Assembly (NCBI GenBank): GCA_965220385.1
Contig: OZ244825.1
Coordinates: 2,542,001-2,606,000, forward strand
From: PCPOR2b sp965220385
GTDB lineage: Bacteria; Poribacteria; WGA-4E; PCPOR2b
Length of the DNA: 64,000 nucleotides
Direction: 5' to 3'
Shown here one piece after another: positions 9,157 through 16,369 of the stretch. The notes under the pieces were generated by a model that was not told the origin of the DNA, ran no database searches, and was given only the letters and a program-made list of their open reading frames with translations. The position numbers and the translations under genes were made by a program. Within the stretch, counting starts at the first letter, position 1. Each line of letters starts with the position of its first letter.

Positions 9157-9836
9157 ATCTACTGAACACCATCAGAACAAAAATATCGATTCTCGCTGCG
9201 GTTGTCTTTCTCGTTCTGTTTCTTACTGTTCCTCCTTTCCACAATTGGCTCGTGAATATCTTCGACCTCTTCAGAGATCCACAGGTAATGCGCGAGTACA
9301 TTGCTGGTTACGGTCTGTTTGCTCCGTTGATCTCTGCGATGCTCATGATCTTCCAAAGTGTTGCTGCGCCGTTGCCCGCCTTCCTAATCACCTTTGCCAA
9401 TGGGCTGCTGTTCGGTGTATGGTGGGGCACAGCGCTATCGTGGAGCAGCGCCATGTTAGGTGCCGCACTCTGTTTTTCCATTGCTCGATACTTTGGCCGT
9501 CCTGTCGTCGTTAAGTTGGTCAGCGAATCCGCACTTGCCGCTTCCGACCGATTTCTTGAACGTTACGGTAAACACGCGGTGCTCATTGCGCGGTTAGTCC
9601 CTATTATCTCGTTTGATGTAATCAGCTATGGAGCAGGGTTGACCGGTATTAGGTTCCTCGGTTTCTGGATCGCCACCGGAATCGGGCAACTGCCCGCCAC
9701 GATTCTGTACTCCTATCTTGGTGGTGAGGCAACAGGTACAATCAAAATCCTATTTTGGGCATTCGGGGTCATCATTGCGATTTCTATCGTGACATTCTTG
9801 ATTAAGCGACGATCAAAGTTCGATCCTGCTGTGTAG
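9153..9836 (+). CDS. TVP38/TMEM64 (DedA-like) integral membrane protein
   Basis: A 227-residue, mostly hydrophobic protein with about five to six membrane segments and a charged C-terminal end (IKRRSKFD). The central region with ITFANGLLFGVWWGTALSW, then SARYFGRP-type residues (IARYFGRP) and LIARLVPIISFDVISYGAGLTG, matches the VTT domain shared by TVP38, TMEM64 and DedA proteins, which are linked to lipid scrambling and envelope homeostasis. Start GTG 9153 overlaps the stop codon of the ABC ATPase (GTGA), which suggests coupled translation. The transported or flipped substrate is unknown. Confidence 0.85.
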   Translation: MNLLNTIRTKISILAAVVFLVLFLTVPPFHNWLVNIFDLFRDPQVMREYIAGYGLFAPLISAMLMIFQSVAAPLPAFLITFANGLLFGVWWGTALSWSSAMLGAALCFSIARYFGRPVVVKLVSESALAASDRFLERYGKHAVLIARLVPIISFDVISYGAGLTGIRFLGFWIATGIGQLPATILYSYLGGEATGTIKILFWAFGVIIAISIVTFLIKRRSKFDPAV

Positions 9837-9868
9837 ACAGCGATTACTGCGATTATCTGGAGGAATCC

Positions 9869-11089
9869 ATGGAAATCCGTGGCATCCATGAATCAGAATT
9901 AGAGGAGATGATTGACCTACAGTGCCGGGTATTTCGACCGGACGGGCATGAAAGGTACTGGCAATACGTTCGCGCCGAACCAAGTTACCGGTGCGACCAA
10001 TCCCGCGTCCTAATAGTGAACGGGGAAATCGTTTCGACCCTCCGTGTATGGGAACGCGAAATGCGAATCGGCTCTGTTCCCGTGCCTATGGGTGGGATTG
10101 GGGGTGTCGGCACACACCCCGACCATCGAGGCGCTGGTTATGCTACAGCGTTGATGAAGGATACTATCACCTACATGCGGGCAGCGGGCTATGACATTGG
10201 AGTACTCTTTTCGGCTATCCCGTGTGCATTCTATCGGAAGTTGGGTTGGGCGAGTGTGCCGTTGGAGGGGTTTCGAGTCACTCGGAGCCAATCCACCGGT
10301 CTGGAGGAAACAGATTGGCACGTGGAGCCGTTCGACGAGAATCGAGATTTGGAACCGTCCATCGCGCTTTACGATAGTTCCAATACCCAGCAGAGCGGAT
10401 CACTCGTGCGCACACGCTCCTATTGGGAGAGCGGTCCAGCAAGGCTTCGAGATATTCTACCCACGGTGGTCGCCCGACGTGGGGATAGGTTTGGAGGCTA
10501 CCTGAACTTTCAGATTGACGCAAAAAGCGCAAACATCCTCGAAGTTGCGTATGACCGGACGCAGCCGGGAGCCTTGACCGCGTTAGTAAGCCATTTACTG
10601 CAAGTATGCGAACGAGAGGGAGTGGAGGAACTCCACGGCGATATGCCGCATCGACACCCGATGGTCAATCTACTTACTGAAGGAACAGCGGGAGATACTT
10701 TCTTAACAGGCAATTCTGCTATGATGCTCTATGCCGTGAATCTCCTTGCTTTGTTCCAGCGACTACTCCCTGAACTACAAACCCGGCTTGATGCAGCGCG
10801 TCAGGATTTTGCCCCTGCTTCGATCTGCTTTGTCGTGAATGATCAAGAGGCTGGGCTGCGCCTGCTTGATGACGGAACGCTTCAAATCTTTGAGTCCGAT
10901 GAGCAAGTCACCCGGATGACCTTGTCGGGACACCTATTCTGGTGTGCGCTGCTTGGCGAATCGGGTTGGGATCAGCTTGAACCAATCCTGCATCAGCAAG
11001 GAATTGTAGTTGGAGCGGAACTCGCAGCCCTACTATCCACACTCTTTCCACAGCGGGAGGTCATCTTCTGGACGCCTGACCATTATTGA
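9869..11089 (+). CDS. GNAT acetyltransferase, Eis-like
   Basis: A 406-residue protein with an N-terminal GNAT domain. The acetyl-CoA pyrophosphate loop is GTHPDHRGAGYATALM (about residues 77-92), followed by the SAIPCAFYRKLGW segment (about 114-126). The length, the second GNAT-like portion and a C-terminal SCP2-like region (from about 300, with FVVNDQEAGLRLLDDGTLQ) match the Eis family of N-acetyltransferases. Known members acetylate amines on antibiotics or peptides, but this homologue's substrate is not evident. GGAGGA precedes ATG 9869. It is 32 bases downstream of the VTT-domain gene and probably in the same operon. Confidence 0.85.
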   Translation: MEIRGIHESELEEMIDLQCRVFRPDGHERYWQYVRAEPSYRCDQSRVLIVNGEIVSTLRVWEREMRIGSVPVPMGGIGGVGTHPDHRGAGYATALMKDTITYMRAAGYDIGVLFSAIPCAFYRKLGWASVPLEGFRVTRSQSTGLEETDWHVEPFDENRDLEPSIALYDSSNTQQSGSLVRTRSYWESGPARLRDILPTVVARRGDRFGGYLNFQIDAKSANILEVAYDRTQPGALTALVSHLLQVCEREGVEELHGDMPHRHPMVNLLTEGTAGDTFLTGNSAMMLYAVNLLALFQRLLPELQTRLDAARQDFAPASICFVVNDQEAGLRLLDDGTLQIFESDEQVTRMTLSGHLFWCALLGESGWDQLEPILHQQGIVVGAELAALLSTLFPQREVIFWTPDHY

Positions 11090-11120
11090 TCGGATGTAAA
11101 ACTACAAATTGGAGGCAACT

Positions 11121-11912
11121 ATGAAAATCGGTGTAACGCAAATTATTCTTGGAACGATGTCACTCGACGACACGCTTAACCTCTGCCAGGATGCCGGCTA
11201 CGAGACGGTAGAGTTGACCTTCCGAGATGGAAAAGATCTGAACGCGGACATGAGCACATCAGAGATTGAAAGTGTTGGCGAGAAGTGTCGGGAGGCGGGG
11301 ATTGAGATCGGCAGCGTCATCGCCAGCTATGCAGACCGCGGGAATCTGCTCAGTCCGAATACAGCGGAGCGGGAGAGCGGGGTCAAATCCCTCGTCCGCA
11401 ACCTCGAAATCGCAGGCATACTTGGCGTGGACGGGATTCTTCTGCACCCCGGACAGCTTACCGTGTCCGATACGTATCAATCCGTTTGGGATAACCTGAT
11501 CGGTATCCTGAAAGAGGTTGCTCCGATTGCCGAGCGCAACAAATCCGCAGTTGGGCTTGAAAATGTCTGGAACAAATTCCTGCTCAGTCCGAAAGAGATG
11601 CGGGACTTTGTAGACGAAGTGGGAAGCGAGTGGGTAGGGGTCTACCTGGACACCGCCAATATGATGGCTTACGGCTATCCTGAACATTGGATCCGCGAAC
11701 TGGGGACTCGGATCTGCCGTGTTCACTTTAAGGACTTCGACCGAGGGGCGCATACATTCGTCAATCTACTGGACGGCGATACCGATTGGCCCACAGTGGT
11801 TCATGAACTCCGCGCAATCGGATACGACGGTCCCGTCATCCACGAGGTCGGTGGTGACCATGCCGCACAGGTTGACCTCGCTGAACGGATGCGCAAAATT
11901 GTCTCTATGTGA
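11121..11912 (+). CDS. sugar phosphate isomerase/epimerase (TIM barrel)
   Basis: A 263-residue xylose isomerase-like TIM-barrel protein. It starts with the strand MKIGVTQIILG, has the barrel segments ILLHPGQ and VGLENVWNKF, and the metal-site region VGVYLDTANM followed by RVHFKDFDRG and a final Glu in VIHEVGGDH. Family members are isomerases or epimerases of sugars or inositols acting with a divalent metal. I chose ATG 11121 because GGAGG lies 5 bases upstream; an upstream TTG at 11109 would put the ribosome-binding site inside the gene. The gene converges with the minus-strand oxidoreductase cluster, only 23 bases away. Confidence 0.87.
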   Translation: MKIGVTQIILGTMSLDDTLNLCQDAGYETVELTFRDGKDLNADMSTSEIESVGEKCREAGIEIGSVIASYADRGNLLSPNTAERESGVKSLVRNLEIAGILGVDGILLHPGQLTVSDTYQSVWDNLIGILKEVAPIAERNKSAVGLENVWNKFLLSPKEMRDFVDEVGSEWVGVYLDTANMMAYGYPEHWIRELGTRICRVHFKDFDRGAHTFVNLLDGDTDWPTVVHELRAIGYDGPVIHEVGGDHAAQVDLAERMRKIVSM

Positions 11913-11935
11913 TCCCACTCCGTTGTTTGGGTGCC

Positions 11936-12835
11936 TCAATCTTCTAAGGTCGCGGGGCGGACACCGAATTCTGCATCAAAGTCATGCCAAATTTCAGTTG
12001 AGACATCGGCGGTTGCTGCCTCGTATGCTTCCTCAACCTGCACCGTATTGGCGGGTCCCACCATCACAACACCGTCTACCGGTGCAGCCAAGCAGAATTG
12101 CATAGCAAGATGGCGGATATTTACGCCACGTTCTTGGCACCACTGCCACATCTGATATGCTCTCGGTTTGGCACCGGGATGCCGACGCTGTTCGGTTTCG
12201 ATATCCGGTTCCACCCCAGTAAGTGACCCCATGCCAAGGGGGCTTGCGAGAATAATTCCTACATCATGTTCCCGCGCTAACGGCAATGTTGTTTCTGCGA
12301 CCGACTGGTCAAGCAAATTGTAGTCAAGAAATGTGAGGACAATCTCAATGTGACCCGTTTCGATCGCGACCCGGTGAAACTCGTGTTGACGGACGCCGAG
12401 GCCGATATGTCGCACCTTGCCCTCCTTTTTCATTTCCAGCAATTCGTCAAGCGCACGACCGGGACCTAAAGGATCTTCTATCGTAATCGGATCATGGATC
12501 AGAACCGAATCTAAGTAATCAGTCCTCAGTTCCGTTAGGCTGTTTTCCACGCTCCGACGTGTCGTCTCGCCAGAGTAGTCCTTATCTGGACCCGGAGGGC
12601 TGACCTTGGCTTGCAGATAGACTTTTTTTCGTAAACCGCCCGCAAGAGCTTTGCCCCAGCGCCCTTCTGCATGACGAGGATACGTGTCCACAAAGTCGAT
12701 ACCTAACTCAATCGCACAATGTATGGCTCCAATCGTCTCAGCTTCGGTGCCTTGAGCCAACCACGCAGCACCCAGCGCGAGCGACTTCGGTCGCATCTCT
12801 GTGCGGCCCATCCGTCTCGTTTCCAGCTCTGCCAT
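11936..12835 (-). CDS. aldo/keto reductase
   Basis: A 299-residue NAD(P)H-dependent reductase with the AKR barrel and all four catalytic residues visible: Asp and Tyr in FVDTYPRHAEG, Lys in YLQAKVSPP and His in SVLIHDP. The start at 12835 (MAELETRR) is supported by AGGAGGGACA directly upstream; the reading frame extends a little further but without a second good site. It is the last gene of the minus-strand run that begins with the molybdenum hydroxylase, 32 bases after the Gfo/Idh/MocA gene. The substrate is unknown; other members reduce sugar-derived or aliphatic aldehydes and ketones. Confidence 0.9.
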   Translation of the reverse strand: MAELETRRMGRTEMRPKSLALGAAWLAQGTEAETIGAIHCAIELGIDFVDTYPRHAEGRWGKALAGGLRKKVYLQAKVSPPGPDKDYSGETTRRSVENSLTELRTDYLDSVLIHDPITIEDPLGPGRALDELLEMKKEGKVRHIGLGVRQHEFHRVAIETGHIEIVLTFLDYNLLDQSVAETTLPLAREHDVGIILASPLGMGSLTGVEPDIETEQRRHPGAKPRAYQMWQWCQERGVNIRHLAMQFCLAAPVDGVVMVGPANTVQVEEAYEAATADVSTEIWHDFDAEFGVRPATLED

Positions 12836-12867
12836 TGTCCCTCCTTGTATATTGCAAGAGTTTAGCA

Positions 12868-13866
12868 TTAACGTGGGCCAGGTATTGTCACCTTCCCGTT
12901 ATCGCGGCGTTGGGATTCCAAGAAGCCGATAATAATTTCCACAACCTTGTGCCCGTCTCTGCCCGAAGAGGACGATTCTCCGCCTTCAGCGACTATGTGC
13001 ACCAATTCTTGAACGCCGGCGGGTATCCCCTCGACCTCCCACGCGGGTGCCGTTACGGTCTGAGAGCCATCTTCCCTCTCGATAGTTGCTTTTTCATTAT
13101 CGATAAGGACGTATCCTGTTGTACCGACAATCTCAAGGCGAAATTTGGGACCAGGCGTAGTCTTAGATCCACCAGCATAGTATCCACGAACGCCATTTGC
13201 AAAGTGGATGTAGCCGCTCGCGGCGGGTTCCGTTTTGGGTTCATGGCCGCCGTCCCCACGATATTCCCAGTAATCTTCATATCCCGCCTCCAACTCGGCA
13301 GTTACCCACTCCGGGTCAGAATCTGCGTAATAGCAAATCGCATCGACGAGGTGCGTGCCGTTGCGGAATAACATCGCTCGGCTCCCGTTCAATGTGCCAA
13401 TAATGTACTGCACCTCCCCAATCTCACCTCGCCCAACAATTTCTTCCTTTGTATGTCGCCATAGAGGTTGCCACCGTCGGGTGTGGTCAATCGACAAAAT
13501 TGTACCGTTACGCTCAACCGCTTCGAGCATACGATCGGCATCCGCAAGATTGGTCGCCATCGGTTTCTCACAAAAAATTCCCTTCGCACCGGCATTGGCG
13601 GCGTTGACCACCAGATCCGCGTGCCGATGATCGGAGGTCGCAACCGTTACAATGTCTAAGTCTTCCTTCGCTAACATCTCTTGATGATCCGTGTAGAGCG
13701 CAATGTTTGACCAGTGGTCTTTCCACTGATCGTTAAAGTCCGCCAGTGTAGTTTCTGATATATCGCACCCAGCGACCAGTTCCGCGTTGGACAGTCCTAC
13801 TAAACCAGAGGCGTGTCTCACGCCGATACCCCTACATCCAATCACACCAACTCGATATTTCGCCAT
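12868..13866 (-). CDS. Gfo/Idh/MocA-family NAD(P)-dependent oxidoreductase
   Basis: A 332-residue protein. The N-terminal Rossmann domain has GVIGCRGIGVRHA (residues 7-19) and the family motif EKPMATNLADA (about 99-109), where the Lys takes part in catalysis. The C-terminal half is the alpha/beta substrate domain with a GGHEPKTEP loop. Members oxidise or reduce sugars, inositols and related alcohols. GGAGAAG lies upstream of the ATG. It sits between two aldo/keto reductases on the same strand, which suggests a shared pathway for a polyol or sugar-like substrate, but no defining pathway gene is present. Confidence 0.9.
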   Translation of the reverse strand: MAKYRVGVIGCRGIGVRHASGLVGLSNAELVAGCDISETTLADFNDQWKDHWSNIALYTDHQEMLAKEDLDIVTVATSDHRHADLVVNAANAGAKGIFCEKPMATNLADADRMLEAVERNGTILSIDHTRRWQPLWRHTKEEIVGRGEIGEVQYIIGTLNGSRAMLFRNGTHLVDAICYYADSDPEWVTAELEAGYEDYWEYRGDGGHEPKTEPAASGYIHFANGVRGYYAGGSKTTPGPKFRLEIVGTTGYVLIDNEKATIEREDGSQTVTAPAWEVEGIPAGVQELVHIVAEGGESSSSGRDGHKVVEIIIGFLESQRRDNGKVTIPGPR

Positions 13867-13911
13867 GATAGCTTCTCCAATCTTCTTAGTTTTGTTCTAT
13901 GTGGATTCTAG

Positions 13912-14859
13912 TTACCTGGTTGTGTTGCTTCCGAAACACGCGTCGTATTCCTCCCAGATCTCTTCAGGCAAAGGAATACTTGCGGCTCTCACATTCGACT
14001 CCAACTGTTCGAGATTCAGCGAACCGATGTTATTTCCGTGAATCCGTTCATCGCGCAGGCAGAATTGGATAGCCAACTGGAGCATATCTATGTCCTTTTC
14101 CATGCACCACTGCCATCTTACCCTCGCCGGTTTAAAATCGGGACTATTTTGCCACCGTTCCTTCGCTGTTTCTGTGTCAAGGTCAATTCCTGTGAGTAAA
14201 CCACGCAGAATCGACCAACCGTTCATCACCCCAACATCCGCTTCAGCGGCGGTGGGTAGAACTGTCCCTGTGATGGTCTGACGGATGAGATTATAGTCGT
14301 TGAAGGTTAGGATGAAATCTACATCACCGGTGGCGATTGCCTTCAGATGAAAATCGTGCGGACCCATACCATACCCTGCGAACTTGGTCAGTCCACGAGC
14401 TTTACATCGGAGAACTCCCTCCAGTGTGCCACCTTTTTCAAGTGTTGGCTCGATTTCAGCGGGATCGTGGATAAGCACCCCATCGAAATAGCCGATATTC
14501 ATCCACTGCAACTGATCCTCCACATCCGCAACTGCGCGCTCGGCAGAATAATCCGGTGTCCCTTCTCCGTATCCACCCCACTCCGCGCCAGAATGGCAAC
14601 AGACTCGTCCGGTGATAATCACATCCTCACGAGGAATCTCCTTCATAGCCAATGCCAGCTTACGCATTGAATCCCCGTAGCAGCGTGCACCATCGAAGTG
14701 ATTGACACCAAGACTGATAGCGTGTTTGATAAGGGCGACCGCATCGTCGTCGGAAACAAACCCAAACTGATTGCTGAACCCCAATGTCCCAAATGGAACA
14801 ACAGGGATGCTCAATTCTGTTCTGCCCAAGCGACGGCGCGGTATGGATATCGAAGCCAT
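13912..14859 (-). CDS. aldo/keto reductase with altered catalytic lysine position
   Basis: A 315-residue AKR-fold protein. It begins with RRRLGRTELSIPVV, has HFDGARCYGDS (Asp and Tyr of the tetrad) and GVLIHDP (His). The segment that normally holds the catalytic lysine reads VIITGRVCCHSG, with Gly-Arg where Thr-Lys is expected. The protein may therefore be a weak or non-canonical reductase, or use the neighbouring Arg. Its start codon overlaps the stop of the upstream VOC gene by one base (TAATG), so the two are translationally coupled. It is 45 bases upstream of the Gfo/Idh/MocA gene. Confidence 0.85.
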   Translation of the reverse strand: MASISIPRRRLGRTELSIPVVPFGTLGFSNQFGFVSDDDAVALIKHAISLGVNHFDGARCYGDSMRKLALAMKEIPREDVIITGRVCCHSGAEWGGYGEGTPDYSAERAVADVEDQLQWMNIGYFDGVLIHDPAEIEPTLEKGGTLEGVLRCKARGLTKFAGYGMGPHDFHLKAIATGDVDFILTFNDYNLIRQTITGTVLPTAAEADVGVMNGWSILRGLLTGIDLDTETAKERWQNSPDFKPARVRWQWCMEKDIDMLQLAIQFCLRDERIHGNNIGSLNLEQLESNVRAASIPLPEEIWEEYDACFGSNTTR

Positions 14860-15239
14860 TACTTTCCTTCTTCTGAATCCCGCTCAAACAACTGCAAAAG
14901 CATATCATTCGGACCTTTGAAGAACGCTAAACGAATGCCGCCGGTGCCTGCATCAAACGGTTCTTTTTCGATTGGCACCCCTTTGTCTCTTAAGTCTTGG
15001 CTGCTCGCATCCACGCTGTCAACCCTAAAGGAGATATGGTGGAAGCCTTCCTCTGCTTCCATCGATTTTTTCGGCATCAGTTCGAGAATCATATCGCCCG
15101 CCTTAAGGAAGACATAATCTTCATCGTCCTCGACGGGGAACCGTTCAATAACTTCTAATCCAAGTGTTTCTGTATAAAATTTGACAGATCCCTCAACATC
15201 GTCGGTGACAAGGGCTATCTTGTGAATTTTCTGGGCCAT
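14859..15239 (-). CDS. VOC-superfamily protein (glyoxalase / methylmalonyl-CoA epimerase-like)
   Basis: A 126-residue single VOC (vicinal oxygen chelate) domain pair. It has KIHKIALVTDDVEGSVKFYTETLGLEV at the start, a metal-ligand Glu in ILELMPKK, a His in GFHHISFRV, and a final LLQLFE Glu. The two beta-alpha-beta-beta-beta modules and the position of the His and Glu ligands match methylmalonyl-CoA epimerases and glyoxalases. AAGGAG lies upstream of ATG 15239; the frame continues to 15326 but without a site. It overlaps the downstream aldo/keto reductase by one base. The exact reaction is uncertain. Confidence 0.8.
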   Translation of the reverse strand: MAQKIHKIALVTDDVEGSVKFYTETLGLEVIERFPVEDDEDYVFLKAGDMILELMPKKSMEAEEGFHHISFRVDSVDASSQDLRDKGVPIEKEPFDAGTGGIRLAFFKGPNDMLLQLFERDSEEGK

Positions 15240-15390
15240 CCGTGATCTCCTTCTGCGTGTTGGTTGCAAATATTGCCCGGGTGTATTTGGTTGTCGTAAG
15301 GCAGATTTTAAGTTGGAGGGAGGCAAACGGCTATAGAGAAGAGGTAGGTGCGTAGTTTGGGATGTCTGGCGATTTTTGTGGGTGGGTAAA

Positions 15391-15435
15391 GCGTCAAACG
15401 TAAAACGCGAAGCCTTGACATTTCACGTTTGACGC
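15391..15435. repeat. inverted repeat downstream of the CoxM-like gene
   Basis: Perfect 11-base arms GCGTCAAACGT (15391-15401) and ACGTTTGACGC (15425-15435) with a 23-base loop. On the minus strand it lies just after the CoxM-like stop codon and before the VOC gene, so it could fold in the transcript as a terminator or processing hairpin, though no run of T follows. The arms resemble the TTTCACGTTT/ACGCATTAC words also found near 23.98 and 61.68 kb. Confidence 0.6.
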
Positions 15436-15448
15436 ATTACCTGTACTT

Positions 15449-16303
15449 TTACGATGCCGCCGCCTCAATTGCTCGACGGGTATAGACTTTTGCTAAGTTC
15501 TGACGATACGCCTCACTTGCGTGGATATCTTCCAACGCAGTTATACCGTCAACCGCTCGCTCAGCAGCCGCCGCGATATTTTCAGCACTCAGTGCCGATC
15601 CTGTCAGACCCGATTCGACGCCCGATGCCCGATACGGGGCATCCGAAACGCCAGTAATACCGACAGAAACGCTCTGGCAGGTATCTCCGGATTTCGTCAA
15701 GACGACAGCCACACCGGTAAGTGCAAACCCTGATGCCACTTGGTGCAGCTTCAGGTATGTGCCTTTGGTGTTCGTGTCTGGAATTGACACATGAATTGCG
15801 GTAAGGATTTCATCGTCTCCAAGGTCTGTCTCATACAGTCCTTGGAAGAAATCGGTCGCTTTGACGGTCCGCTCTCCGTTGGGACCGGTGATCTGGAGAT
15901 CGGCATCGAGCGCGAGAATCGTCGCGGGCCAATCGGCAGCCGGATCCGCGTGGGCAAGACTTCCGCCGATCGTTCCTTTGTTGCGCACCTGCACATCACC
16001 AATCTCAGCAGCGGTCACTGCAAGCAGCGGCACCTTCTGCTGAACCAGATCCGAACTCTCCAATTCATGATGTGTCGTCAGTGCACCGATAACCAAGTTA
16101 CCATCAGATTCGGAGATTCCCTTCAAGCTGCCGATGCCCCCAATATCGATGATGACCGCCGGCTCCGCCAAGCGTAATTTCATCGTAGGGATTAGGCTAT
16201 GTCCACCAGCGAGCACCTTTGCATCGTCTCCATGTTCCTGCAAGAGCGATAACGCTTCATCAAGTGCTGTTGGTGCAAAGTATTCAAAACTTCCCGGAAT
16301 CAT
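15449..16303 (-). CDS. molybdenum hydroxylase FAD-binding subunit (CoxM/XdhB-like)
   Basis: A 284-residue FAD-binding PCMH-type subunit. The two flavin loops characteristic of CoxM/XdhB are AGGHSLIPTMKLRLAEP (about 32-48) and TIGGSLAHADPAADWP (about 110-125), followed by the CO-dehydrogenase flavoprotein C-terminal domain. It would pass electrons from the 2Fe-2S subunit to an acceptor. It is the third gene of a small-large-medium order, downstream of the large subunit. The start has GGAGGAGACAACG upstream. Length is typical (about 280-300). Confidence 0.92.
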   Translation of the reverse strand: MIPGSFEYFAPTALDEALSLLQEHGDDAKVLAGGHSLIPTMKLRLAEPAVIIDIGGIGSLKGISESDGNLVIGALTTHHELESSDLVQQKVPLLAVTAAEIGDVQVRNKGTIGGSLAHADPAADWPATILALDADLQITGPNGERTVKATDFFQGLYETDLGDDEILTAIHVSIPDTNTKGTYLKLHQVASGFALTGVAVVLTKSGDTCQSVSVGITGVSDAPYRASGVESGLTGSALSAENIAAAAERAVDGITALEDIHASEAYRQNLAKVYTRRAIEAAAS

Positions 16304-16369
16304 TCGTTGTCTCCTCCTTCCTTCAATTAAGCATAATTTTTCGAAGATTCTAAACTTCGGAAAACTATC

